From Bacteroidales bacterium (GTDB lineage: Bacteria > Bacteroidota > Bacteroidia > Bacteroidales > UBA932), in the NCBI GenBank assembly GCA_017631435.1, contig JAGBTG010000058.1:1-64000 (forward strand): 64,000 nucleotides of DNA, written 5' to 3'. Position numbers and translations under genes: made by a program. Every line of letters starts with the position of its first letter. Within the stretch, counting starts at the first letter, position 1. Below the pieces are notes generated by a model. It searched no databases, was not told the DNA's origin, and worked only from the letters and a program-made list of their open reading frames with translations. Shown here piece by piece: positions 44,665 to 53,208 of this stretch.

Positions 44665-46164
44665 TCACTCAACTTTACAAGTGAACTTCTCAACTTTGTT
44701 CTTTGCGTAGTTGTTTGAGATTGAAAGGATTATCTCGCCGTCTTTAAACTCCCAGGTGGTGTATAGTGAAGTTACCCAGTTTACATAGTGAATATTGGCA
44801 TTGAGTACATTTTTCTCCCAGCCGTAGCATGCTGCGCCGTAGAAAGGTCCTTCAAGGCCGCGGTGCCAGTCAATAGGGTTGATTGAGTATGGCGGAAGGC
44901 CAGCTATTGTATCGGTTGCCCATTTCTTGTAGCCCATTGGCTGGGTATAGGTTGTACCGTCAGTTTTTGTAAGGTGCATAAGAAGCTGTTTGTCTGCACC
45001 CTGCTCAAACACCACCTCTTTCCAGCCGTATTTGTTCTTTGGAACCAGGATCTTCTTGCCTGCAAGTTTCTTCATTACAGAAGACTTCTCTTTTCCGGCA
45101 GGAATCTCAAGGGTGTATGCAGCCTGTTTTGCAAGGAGTGTCTGATAGTCTTTGCTTGCAGGAAGTGGCTCATCCACGAGCTGTGGTAGGAAGTTGTCCC
45201 AGATAAGGTTTCTCTGAGGCTTGCCGTTGGTGAATGATGCCTCTGTAAGGACAATTACAACGTCTTTCTCAGGTACTACAATCACATACTGGCCAAGGGC
45301 ACCGTCTGCCCTTACTGCGCTTGGGTATTTGCACATCCAAACCTGGTAACCGTAGCCGTAATCGCCACCATTTGCCTGTTTGGCACTCATCTGCTCAATC
45401 CACTCTTTAGAGACAATCTGCTTGCCGTTCCAAACGCCGCCATCAAGCCACATCTGGCCCACTTTAGCCAATGACTCACTCTGTATGTGAAGGCCCCAGC
45501 CGCCGGTATTGATACCCTCGGGGCTCTCCTCCCAGTTTACAACTGTAATACCCATATGGCTGAACATCTTCTCTTTAAGGTACTCAAGTACAGTCTTGCC
45601 GGTAACTTTCTGCACAATTGCAGAGATCATGTAGGTTACCATTGAATCGTATGCGAATACTTCACCCGGCTTGTTGGGAACCGGTTTGCCAAGGAAGGTC
45701 CTGATCCACTCGGTGGTCTTTGCCCTCATTCCCCAATCCGGTTTGATGCCGCTCTGCATGGTAAGGAGGTCGCGCACGGTCATATCTGCAAGGTTGGTAC
45801 AGATGCTGTCGGGAAGATATTCAGGGAAGAATGTTGCAACCCTGTCTGTAAGGCGGAGCCTGTTCTCATCAATTGCCATTCCTGCTGCAAGGCTCACAAG
45901 GGTCTTGGAGCTGGAGTACTGGGTGTGCTGGTACTGCGGTGCGAACGGTGCAGGGTAGAACTCTCCCACAACCTTGCCGTGACGCATCACTATCATGCTG
46001 TGGATATCTGTCTGCTCCATGTTGTGCATGGCATCAAAAAGCTCTATAAGGGCCTTTGATGGTACGCCCTGCTCCTCTGGGGTAGAACGTGGAATGTCAT
46101 TGATCTGGGCATTTGCCCCAAGTGTAAGGGCCACAAACGCAATGGCCAAAAGGATTCTTTTCAT
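44665..46164 (-). CDS. Exported beta-lactamase-fold serine hydrolase (class C type)
   Basis: A 499-residue exported protein of the serine beta-lactamase/penicillin-binding-like family (S12). The start is MKRILLAIAFVAL (46164) with a signal peptide ending ANAQ. The active site SxxK is SSSKTLVSLAAGMAIDENRL near residue 84 (SKTL), followed by a YDSMVTYM tyrosine motif near 170 (Y-x-S/N) and a later HxG-like element. No lipobox. Members cleave D-amino-acid esters or peptides, or act as esterases. It is the last gene of the operon starting with MG2/plug paralog 2 and is separated by 29 bp from the TPR gene. Confidence 0.85.
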   Translation of the reverse strand: MKRILLAIAFVALTLGANAQINDIPRSTPEEQGVPSKALIELFDAMHNMEQTDIHSMIVMRHGKVVGEFYPAPFAPQYQHTQYSSSKTLVSLAAGMAIDENRLRLTDRVATFFPEYLPDSICTNLADMTVRDLLTMQSGIKPDWGMRAKTTEWIRTFLGKPVPNKPGEVFAYDSMVTYMISAIVQKVTGKTVLEYLKEKMFSHMGITVVNWEESPEGINTGGWGLHIQSESLAKVGQMWLDGGVWNGKQIVSKEWIEQMSAKQANGGDYGYGYQVWMCKYPSAVRADGALGQYVIVVPEKDVVIVLTEASFTNGKPQRNLIWDNFLPQLVDEPLPASKDYQTLLAKQAAYTLEIPAGKEKSSVMKKLAGKKILVPKNKYGWKEVVFEQGADKQLLMHLTKTDGTTYTQPMGYKKWATDTIAGLPPYSINPIDWHRGLEGPFYGAACYGWEKNVLNANIHYVNWVTSLYTTWEFKDGEIILSISNNYAKNKVEKFTCKVE

Positions 46165-46193
46165 ACTTAAATCAGTTTTTGCAACAGGCAAAG

Positions 46194-47816
46194 TTAACCA
46201 GAATATGAGTCAGAATCAAGAAGCTGCTGTATATACTTGTCCAAATTGGTCTTTTGCTCGGTAAGCCCCAGCTTTTTCCTTATCTCGCTGTTCACTATAT
46301 AGTGGCGGCTCATCTTGGTAAAGGCACCCACCTCCTTGCCGTTGAGGCCAATGGCATAGAGGCAGCAATATCCCAATTCCTTCTCATTAAGCCCATGCTC
46401 CTTCAAATATACTATGAACGCAGGGTGACTTGCCTCAAAGGCTGCAATTGTGGATGACATGAACTCTTCCCTGTTTGACAACAGTTCATCCATCTGCTGC
46501 TGGGCACTCTTATCTGCCTTCCAGTTCTCAGTAATGTTGGCAGCCAGGAATTTGTTTAGAAGAGCCAGCCTTTCCCTTACAATTCCTTTCATATCCCCGT
46601 TAAGCACCAGGCTCTCTTCCAGTGTCTGCGCCAGTGTGGATTTCTCCTGCATAAGCATCTGGCACTGCCGCCTGTAACTGTCATTCTCCCTCAACCTTAC
46701 TTTAAGCCTGTATACAATCACCGCAATCACTCCGGCAAGGAGAACTATGAACCCTGCTGCAAGCAGGCTTGTCATCTTCCTCACACGGGCCTCCCTCATG
46801 AGGGCATATCTCTCTTCAATGAATTTGGTATCATTGAGCAACAGTGCCTTCCCGACAGAATCTGAAGCCGACACATACATGCTGTAATGCTCCACTGCAG
46901 CCTCCGCATCCCCATACTCTTCATAGAGCCTTGATGCAATATGATGATACTTCATGCTCCTGTCCATAGAATATAGACAATATGAGTCCAGCGCCTGTCT
47001 GCATCCATGCAAATCTTTCATCTCCAGCCTCTTTTCTGCTACAGTAAGCCACCCTACATAACTGTGGGGTACCACCTCAACATACTCCTGCAGGAGTTCG
47101 GCAAGGGCCTTCTCCCCTACAAACTCACCTGCAAATGCCACTTTACTTTCATACAGCAAAGAGAGTTCATTGGGATTCTCACTGTCTGCCATCGCCTGAA
47201 GGTTTTCCAGCACACGGGCTGCATCATCCCTGCTCTCCATTGCAACATATCCGCTGAATACATTGGCCCAGGAATCAAAACATAGTGTATAATCCCCGCA
47301 CTCTTCAAAAAGTGCTGCCGCCTCTTTCATGTGCAGCACATGCTTGTCCCATTGGCGCAGACTACGGTGCATATTTCCCTTTGCATAATGCATTTTGGCT
47401 GCTGTTGCCGCATCCTTTGTGCCTGTAACCTCTGCCAATCCCTTAACATAGGATTCCATAGCACCCTGGAAATCACCTGTATTCTCACAGATCCTCCCCA
47501 TAAGATAGAAAGTACGGAGCTTTTCATCAGGATTCCCTTTTTTCAGGTAAAAATCCATTGCAGGCTGCAGGTACGAGAAATTGTCGGGATAAAGGGCATT
47601 GCTCTCCATAGCCATTGAGATGAGGAGGGAGTATTTTGCCTGCACCCTCTTCCCCTCCATCATAGAAGGGTTGAGATCCTGCAGCACCATGAGGGCATCA
47701 TAAGGGCGCTCTACAATGTAGGTTTCCACCTCTTCAAGCACCTTTGTGGCAGGATTTTCCGCCACACACCCACACAGAAGTGCTGCAAGTACCGTTAGTT
47801 TAAATACTGTTTTCAT
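46194..47816 (-). CDS. TPR lipoprotein-type membrane sensor with LuxR-like C-terminus
   Basis: A 540-residue putative one-component regulator. The N-terminus has a signal with a possible lipobox (LLCGC; C17). Residues about 30-320 are helical TPR-like repeats (LRTFYLMGRICENTGDFQGA near 100, AAALFEECGDYTLCFDSW near 165). A single membrane helix spans about 345-365 (MTSLLAAGFIVLLAGVIAVI), then a coiled coil. The end (about 470-540) resembles a LuxR/GerE helix-turn-helix: LNEKELGYCCLYAIGLNGKE followed by IRKKLGL. Such periplasmic-TPR, cytoplasmic-HTH proteins occur in Bacteroidota; the signal is unknown. It lies 8 bp after MG2/plug paralog 2. Confidence 0.75.
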   Translation of the reverse strand: MKTVFKLTVLAALLCGCVAENPATKVLEEVETYIVERPYDALMVLQDLNPSMMEGKRVQAKYSLLISMAMESNALYPDNFSYLQPAMDFYLKKGNPDEKLRTFYLMGRICENTGDFQGAMESYVKGLAEVTGTKDAATAAKMHYAKGNMHRSLRQWDKHVLHMKEAAALFEECGDYTLCFDSWANVFSGYVAMESRDDAARVLENLQAMADSENPNELSLLYESKVAFAGEFVGEKALAELLQEYVEVVPHSYVGWLTVAEKRLEMKDLHGCRQALDSYCLYSMDRSMKYHHIASRLYEEYGDAEAAVEHYSMYVSASDSVGKALLLNDTKFIEERYALMREARVRKMTSLLAAGFIVLLAGVIAVIVYRLKVRLRENDSYRRQCQMLMQEKSTLAQTLEESLVLNGDMKGIVRERLALLNKFLAANITENWKADKSAQQQMDELLSNREEFMSSTIAAFEASHPAFIVYLKEHGLNEKELGYCCLYAIGLNGKEVGAFTKMSRHYIVNSEIRKKLGLTEQKTNLDKYIQQLLDSDSYSG

Positions 47817-47824
47817 CCCTGCAG

Positions 47825-50389
47825 CTATTTCTTTGCCTTAATCACCTTTTCTGCATAGTGGTACTGTCTTGCACCTGAACGGCCCTCTACCTCAACCCTC
47901 ATGTCGGCACCTGTATCATTGGTATAGAAACTTACCTGAGCCTTGCCGTCTGCACCAATCTTCAATGCAGGGTTCCAGTAGAGTGTCATCCTCTTGTCTG
48001 CCCTCTTTGATGCTTTCTCCTGCGCCGATTCATATTTTGGAGAGTACATCTTTGCAGGTTTTTGCCATCCAATAGGGTATGAAGATACCACATTGCCGGG
48101 AGCCTTCATGTTTACATTGGGTTTTGTACGGATCATGAGCACTGGTGACGGATATGTAGGCATACGCTCAAAGACGAACGGAGGCTGGAACGGTGATGCC
48201 GCAAGTCCCCATACATATATGATTGACTCAACCTCTGAAAGTGGCATCTGCCACAAATTGGAGTTCAGCACCTCATATCCAGGAATAAACACTCTGTTCA
48301 AATATACATGTACAGGCATCCAGTGATTACCGTGAACCCGTCCCATAAGATTATCTCCTCTAGGGCTTCTACGTACTCCAGGGAAAGCCGCTGCAACATA
48401 TGAGGCTATGTCATATCCTCCTTTTGCATATGGCCTGAGTGCAGTCTCATTCCTGTAGTTTTCCTTTCTTATAGGGATGTTGGGATATGGTGAAGGGGAG
48501 TTCCTTGGAGTGATGAGGGTTGAAGTTACCACTACAGGATCCAGCTGGAATGCCATCTGGTGCGTACCGTCATCATTGCCGTAATAAATGTCCTCCACCA
48601 GACGTCCGTACTCCGGAGAATATACAATCTTCTCTCCTTTCACAGGATACTCATACATTGGGGCAAACCAGTCATCCTGCAGGATAGGCGCATGCATGGT
48701 ACCCTTTCCGTTCCTGTTATTTGCACTTACAATAAAACGGGTGTTTTCAGGGAAATCTACATTCTCCAGTACAAAATGGCCGGTATTTATCTCGCCCATT
48801 GCAGAAAAGTTTATAGTAGGGGCAAGGAATGATACTGTAGACCTCTTTACAGTATTTCCCAACATACCTATAACCTTACCGGCAATTGTCTGTGTGTACT
48901 CCCTTCCAAATGCAGGAGTTTCGTTTCTGTTCTGGAGAATCTTTGACATATCATAATATCTCCATCCCTGTGTCTGCATGAGCATGTCTGCCATAGCCAT
49001 CCTGCGGCTGTAAGGGATCTGCGGGTTAAAGTAGTCCTCAAGATTCTCTATATAACCGTTAAGCTCGCTCTTGAGGAGCATATATGACTTTATGTTTGTC
49101 TTCTCTTCATTATCCACGCTCCCCATATCGGTTACCGCTACAGAGAAACTTCCGTTGCCCTGAAGCATCTCTTTTGGAACAGATACTGTAAGGTTGACCT
49201 TCTCTCTCTTGCCGTATGACTCCTTGCCCAAAGCCACCTGAAGTTTCTCCGCCCCTGCAGGAAGAACTGCAAAAGGTCTCTGCGCATATACGTTGCCTTC
49301 AGCATCCGTAACCGAAATTGTATGGATACCCTCATTCAGCTGTTCCAAAGGCATCACAAGATTCTCCACTTCCCTACTGAGGGATTTAGTATAATATGCC
49401 TCAGAACCGTTTGCAAAGATTACAGAAAGTCCTGCGGCCTGGAGATCAGGTGTAGATTCAACAACAAAACGGATCTTGTCTGCCTCCATAAAGCCATACA
49501 CTACAACGCCACTTGCAACAGGATCCTGAAGCTGCACTTTTGCATGATATCCGCCCTTGTCCTTTACTGTAGCCATAAGTTTCCCTTGTGGAAGTTCAGG
49601 AACAACCACCTTGGCAAAGCCCAGGGAATCTGTGCGGTATGAGGCTATTGATGACCCGTCGGGAGCAAGAATCTCTCCATACACCTCTGCACCTCGTCCT
49701 TCACCATTTATACCTTTCACATAGATATGTGCCTTTTTGCCGGCTATATAGTTGCCGCTCTCAGGAAGGAACTGTACATCATATACAGGGCCATTCCCTT
49801 TGGTTTCTGTTGTAGCGTATGGATATTCAACGCCAATACGTGTATACTCTTCATCCCTTTTTATCCCCTTGTCCTGCATAGCCTTCACATGCTTGTCCTT
49901 CATAGGATTCACAAGCGACAGCTCCTTGTAGAACATATATTCAGCAGGGGAATTGAGCATCCAGTAGGTGTATCCGCGCAGGATACCCTTGCCGGTAGAG
50001 TTCATCTCCGGTACTACAATATGGCCGCTGAATGAGTTGCCGGTGCGACGCAGCTTCTGCCTTACAATAACCTCCGGAGCTGATACAAACGATTTTGTCC
50101 AGCTGGTGAAATCTGTATACAGCTGGTCACTGATGAGTTCCACGTATATATAGTTGGATTCCGGAAACTCGCTGTTGTATGATGCATTCTCCACATAACC
50201 GCTTATCCAGATGGTATCGGTTGCAAAGTATGTATCCTTGTCTGTATGAAGATACACCTTCTCCGGTGAGAGAAGCTTGGTGTAATTGCTGAAGGCTTCA
50301 GCATGTTTCTGCTGTCCGTATGCAGAAACGGCAGATATTATAAGGGCAACTGCAAGTGCTCCTATAAAATCTTGGATTTTCTGATTCAT
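47825..50389 (-). CDS. Large exported MG2-like / TonB-plug-like protein (paralog 2)
   Basis: An 854-residue paralog of the 17.9-20.6 kb protein with the same layout. The start is taken at MNQKIQDFIGALAVA (50389; an ATG 9 bp earlier is also possible), with a signal peptide to AYGQ. MG2 begins SPEKVYLHTDKDTYFATDTI near 40. Beta-sandwich repeats follow. The plug-like part (about 680-780) has GVRRSPRGDNLMGRVHGNH, YLNRVFIPGYEV and LSEVESIIYVWGLAASPF. The end is MTLYWNPALKIGADGKAQVS and SGARQYHYAEKVI. No barrel. It heads the operon MG2/plug, TPR regulator, serine hydrolase (spacings 8 and 29 bp). Confidence 0.8.
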   Translation of the reverse strand: MNQKIQDFIGALAVALIISAVSAYGQQKHAEAFSNYTKLLSPEKVYLHTDKDTYFATDTIWISGYVENASYNSEFPESNYIYVELISDQLYTDFTSWTKSFVSAPEVIVRQKLRRTGNSFSGHIVVPEMNSTGKGILRGYTYWMLNSPAEYMFYKELSLVNPMKDKHVKAMQDKGIKRDEEYTRIGVEYPYATTETKGNGPVYDVQFLPESGNYIAGKKAHIYVKGINGEGRGAEVYGEILAPDGSSIASYRTDSLGFAKVVVPELPQGKLMATVKDKGGYHAKVQLQDPVASGVVVYGFMEADKIRFVVESTPDLQAAGLSVIFANGSEAYYTKSLSREVENLVMPLEQLNEGIHTISVTDAEGNVYAQRPFAVLPAGAEKLQVALGKESYGKREKVNLTVSVPKEMLQGNGSFSVAVTDMGSVDNEEKTNIKSYMLLKSELNGYIENLEDYFNPQIPYSRRMAMADMLMQTQGWRYYDMSKILQNRNETPAFGREYTQTIAGKVIGMLGNTVKRSTVSFLAPTINFSAMGEINTGHFVLENVDFPENTRFIVSANNRNGKGTMHAPILQDDWFAPMYEYPVKGEKIVYSPEYGRLVEDIYYGNDDGTHQMAFQLDPVVVTSTLITPRNSPSPYPNIPIRKENYRNETALRPYAKGGYDIASYVAAAFPGVRRSPRGDNLMGRVHGNHWMPVHVYLNRVFIPGYEVLNSNLWQMPLSEVESIIYVWGLAASPFQPPFVFERMPTYPSPVLMIRTKPNVNMKAPGNVVSSYPIGWQKPAKMYSPKYESAQEKASKRADKRMTLYWNPALKIGADGKAQVSFYTNDTGADMRVEVEGRSGARQYHYAEKVIKAKK

Positions 50390-50415
50390 TGTTCCCATAT
50401 CTTTGGCTTTTTCAC

Positions 50416-50445
50416 AAAGTTAACCCCGGAAAGGTTTTACATGCA
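50416..50445 (-). promoter_or_regulatory. CATGTAAA-type promoter of MG2/plug paralog 2
   Basis: Minus strand: GCATGTAAAACCTTT (50445-50431), then TAACTTTG (50423-50416), 27 bp before the ATG at 50389. Same box and spacing (21-22 bp from the box start to the -7) as at 20593-20621 and 17882-17910. Confidence 0.65.
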
Positions 50446-50482
50446 AATTTTCACACACCGATAACTCGCTGATAATCATAGG

Positions 50483-50527
50483 GTGTTAAACTTTTTTCCT
50501 CATCTGTGGAGAGTGTAGGTTTAACAC
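50483..50527. repeat. 9-bp inverted repeat upstream of MG2/plug paralog 2
   Basis: GTGTTAAAC (50483-50491) and GTTTAACAC (50519-50527) are perfect inverted repeats with a 27-nt loop. A related GTTTAACA word (in GTAGAGTTTAACA) lies upstream of paralog 1 near 20691-20703. Confidence 0.5.
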
Positions 50528-50552
50528 TGCCCAAAATATAGGATAAATATAT

Positions 50553-50585
50553 AAAAAAAGGTGCGGCTAACCTACTAGCCACACC
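50553..50585 (-). terminator. Terminator of the S37-DUF2156-GldE-PPTase operon
   Basis: On the minus strand GGTGTGGCTA-GTAGGT-TAGCCGCACC is a 10-bp stem with one mismatch followed by T7. The hairpin overlaps the last codons and stop of the phosphopantetheinyl transferase gene. Confidence 0.75.
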
Positions 50586-51202
50586 ATTACGTGATTGTCA
50601 AAAACTTCATATTCAAGTTCAAATTCCTCTTCCGTACCGTCCTTGTTTATGAACGTTGCCTCTATGTCTCCCTCCTCCTTGGGATTGAACTTGTCCACCT
50701 CCATCTGTTTGGCAAAGTCCACCCCGTGCTGGCTCATACGTTTGTAGATTGCCTCTTTTGCACACCAGTAGATTGCAAGCTGGAGGTTGCGGTTCTTGTC
50801 CTGCAAATCATCAATCTCATCCTCCGAGAGGGCCTTCTTCTCCACTACGGAGAAATCCCTCTCTATGCTCTCAATGTCAATTCCAACCTCCTCTGTAGGA
50901 TGTGTGATGATGGCAACAAACCTGTTTGTATGGGTAATGCTTATGTGGGTAAAGTCATTCTGGATGAACGGTGCGCCGTTATCGTGATGACCCAGATACA
51001 CCTTATCCTCAAAGATGGTATTGAGCAACGCTCTCACAGCAAGTTTCTCGCGTCTTCTCTGTACGCTTTTGGTGTAATACAGTTCTTCCAGTTCCTCATT
51101 GGGAATAGAAATGATTTTCAGCAGTTCTTCTTCGCTTTCCGTGACTTCCCAAACGGATATCTCTGCTCCGTTCTTAAGTTCTTTTCTTAAATACAGACCC
51201 AT
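50567..51202 (-). CDS. 4'-phosphopantetheinyl transferase (Sfp type)
   Basis: Transfers the phosphopantetheine arm of CoA to carrier proteins. The 211-residue product has the two magnesium-binding motifs of the Sfp group: VGIDIESIERDF near residue 112 and YWCAKEAIYKRM near 143 (W-x-x-KEA-x-K). FTHISITHTNRFVAII near 88 carries the conserved histidine that contacts CoA. Its carrier-protein target is not near here. Last gene of the four-gene minus-strand operon, starting 12 bp after the GldE-like gene. Confidence 0.9.
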   Translation of the reverse strand: MGLYLRKELKNGAEISVWEVTESEEELLKIISIPNEELEELYYTKSVQRRREKLAVRALLNTIFEDKVYLGHHDNGAPFIQNDFTHISITHTNRFVAIITHPTEEVGIDIESIERDFSVVEKKALSEDEIDDLQDKNRNLQLAIYWCAKEAIYKRMSQHGVDFAKQMEVDKFNPKEEGDIEATFINKDGTEEEFELEYEVFDNHVMVWLVG

Positions 51203-51214
51203 ATTATATTTTTC

Positions 51215-52252
51215 TTATTTTCTATTCAGTTCTTCAAGTTCCTCAAAGTCGCTCTCATCCACAATCTCCCCCACAATCTCCTCAAGGATATCCTCAAGCG
51301 TTACAATTCCGTCTGTTCCGCCATATTCATCCACCACCACTGCCAGATGCATCTTCTTGTTGCGGAACTCCTCAAGAAGATCATTTATCTTTTTGCTCTC
51401 GGGAACATAATATGCATCCCTGATATGGTCCTTCCAGTTGAAGTCATCTGCCATTCCGGCTATGTAAGGGAGCATGTCCTTAATGTAAAGGAAACCTTTG
51501 ATATCATCCAGATCTTCCTGGTATACAGGGAGACGGGAAAAACCGCACTCACGGGCAATCTTCACAACCTCCTCATTGGTTGAATCAATGTCTATAGCCA
51601 CAACATCCACGCGCGGCTTCATAATCTTCTCAACACTGATTGTAGGCAACTTAACTATGCTCTTGAGCATCTTCTTCTCCGGACTGGCCGTTTCGGTGGC
51701 AATGTCTACCGCCTCCGAAAGTTCCTCAAGGGTAACATCGCCCTTGCCCCCCATATTCTCCGACAACCTTGATGTGAATTTTGACATCATTTTGTTGAAC
51801 GGCCTTGTTACAGGGTAAAGCGTAGAGAGCGGGAATGCCATAGTCTTGGCAAACTGCACAGGGCAATTGGTTGCAATGATCTTTGGAAGCACCTCTCCAA
51901 AAATAAGGAGGAAGAATGTTACAAGTATTGTATTTACCAGGAACTCCACTACAGGATAGCTTGAAAAATCAAACAGCTTGCCCAGCAACATAGTGGACAG
52001 AAGTACTATGAGGATGTTTACAATATTGTTTGCCTGAAGGATTGTACCCAAAAGATAATCCGGGTTGGAAAGGAGCCACAACACCCTTTCACCCTTGGAA
52101 TCACCCTCCTGTTTAAGCGCATCCCTCTGCCCTGGTGTAAGTGAAAAGAATGCCGCTTCACTTCCAGATATAAGGGCTGAACAGATAATCAGGCCTAGTA
52201 TTGAAAAAGAGAGAACCAGAAGTTCTACTGTAATGCTACTGGGAGGTTCCAA
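51215..52252 (-). CDS. GldE-like CNNM/CBS membrane protein lacking the C-terminal CorC domain
   Basis: A 345-residue protein of the CNNM/CorC (hemolysin-like) family; in Flavobacterium GldE supports gliding and type IX secretion. Membrane region about 15-170 (DUF21: LISGSEAAFFSLTPGQRDAL near 28). A CBS pair follows at about 205-330 (VEKIMKPRVDVVAIDID near 205, MHLAVVVDEYGGTDGIVTLE near 306). The protein stops at EEIVGEIVDESDFEELEEL, where other family members continue with a CorC_HlyC domain of about 80-90 residues. No gliding genes are seen in the window. It lies 35 bp after the DUF2156 gene. Confidence 0.85.
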   Translation of the reverse strand: MEPPSSITVELLVLSFSILGLIICSALISGSEAAFFSLTPGQRDALKQEGDSKGERVLWLLSNPDYLLGTILQANNIVNILIVLLSTMLLGKLFDFSSYPVVEFLVNTILVTFFLLIFGEVLPKIIATNCPVQFAKTMAFPLSTLYPVTRPFNKMMSKFTSRLSENMGGKGDVTLEELSEAVDIATETASPEKKMLKSIVKLPTISVEKIMKPRVDVVAIDIDSTNEEVVKIARECGFSRLPVYQEDLDDIKGFLYIKDMLPYIAGMADDFNWKDHIRDAYYVPESKKINDLLEEFRNKKMHLAVVVDEYGGTDGIVTLEDILEEIVGEIVDESDFEELEELNRK

Positions 52253-52287
52253 ATTTTTAAATGTATTGGTTTCGGGTGCAAAGATAA

Positions 52288-53205
52288 TTATTTTTCTTTA
52301 ACGGAATATTTTTCAAGCAAAAAGAGTGGATGATATTGCATCTTTGCCTCCCGCAATCCCAAATCTCCGGCATCATCTTCCCTGTTTATATATTTTACAG
52401 AAAGCAGCTCCCCCTCCTCTACAATGGAATTACGGAGGAATTCATTGGCAATTGCCGGATAGGCTCCCACAATATCACCGTACGCTTTTTCAATATGCAC
52501 CAGAAGAGTGTCGGAATTTGTCTTTTCGGCAATGGTAAATGCCACAACCTCGCCGTTGAGCCTCAACAGACCGCCCATTAGCCCCAACTGCTCAAAATTA
52601 TGCAGGGCATTCTTTACCGAACACGACTCGCTTGCCATTGAGGGGTCTTTTCCGCACCCGTATTTGGCACACCAGCTTATGCTCATTGCGGCACACTCCT
52701 TAAGGTTGTCCTTTCCAAGAGGTTCATAGCTCCACCCCTCCTGCCTTTTGAAACGTGAAACAAAGTTTCTCTTGCTTTGGAACTTCTTTCCCCTGAGGAA
52801 TGTCAGGTCCTCTGCAGAGTAGATATAATCAAAGTAATCCCTGTTGGGTTCAAAAGTGAACCTGTCGGGAAAAAGATTTTCAAGGATCTCCTTGTGGCCA
52901 TTCTGCACAGATGCCATAAGGAAAGGATGTCCATTCTGGCGGGCATCCTCCATACAGGATTCCAGCACCCCTTTCAGTTCCTCAGCAGTTCCTCTTCCCT
53001 GCGGAAAAAGATACATTGGCGCAGGGGCTCCATTAGGGAAGAACCGCACAACAAGGTAATCTCCCACCCTGCACACCCGTGAGCGCATGATATCACGCCA
53101 GATGTAGAGCACTGTAAAATTGAATTCAGTTGCCCGGTTATCCGAGTAACCGAGCAACTGGCGTATCCACTCCTTATCCTGTAAAGTTATCTCCTTGAAT
53201 TCCAT
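52288..53205 (-). CDS. DUF2156 (phosphatidylglycerol lysyltransferase-like) acyltransferase-fold protein
   Basis: A 305-residue cytosolic protein with the double GNAT fold of the C-terminal catalytic domain of MprF and of DUF2156. It lacks the MprF flippase half, so it may modify another acceptor. Recognisable segments are NRATEFNFTVLYIWRDIMRS near residue 23, the middle KFQSKRNFVSRFKR near 136, GLMGGLLRLNGEVVAFTIAE near 215 and PAIANEFLRNSIVEEGELL near 250. It lies 3 bp after the S37 peptidase stop. Confidence 0.82.
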   Translation of the reverse strand: MEFKEITLQDKEWIRQLLGYSDNRATEFNFTVLYIWRDIMRSRVCRVGDYLVVRFFPNGAPAPMYLFPQGRGTAEELKGVLESCMEDARQNGHPFLMASVQNGHKEILENLFPDRFTFEPNRDYFDYIYSAEDLTFLRGKKFQSKRNFVSRFKRQEGWSYEPLGKDNLKECAAMSISWCAKYGCGKDPSMASESCSVKNALHNFEQLGLMGGLLRLNGEVVAFTIAEKTNSDTLLVHIEKAYGDIVGAYPAIANEFLRNSIVEEGELLSVKYINREDDAGDLGLREAKMQYHPLFLLEKYSVKEK

Positions 53206-53208
53206 AAT

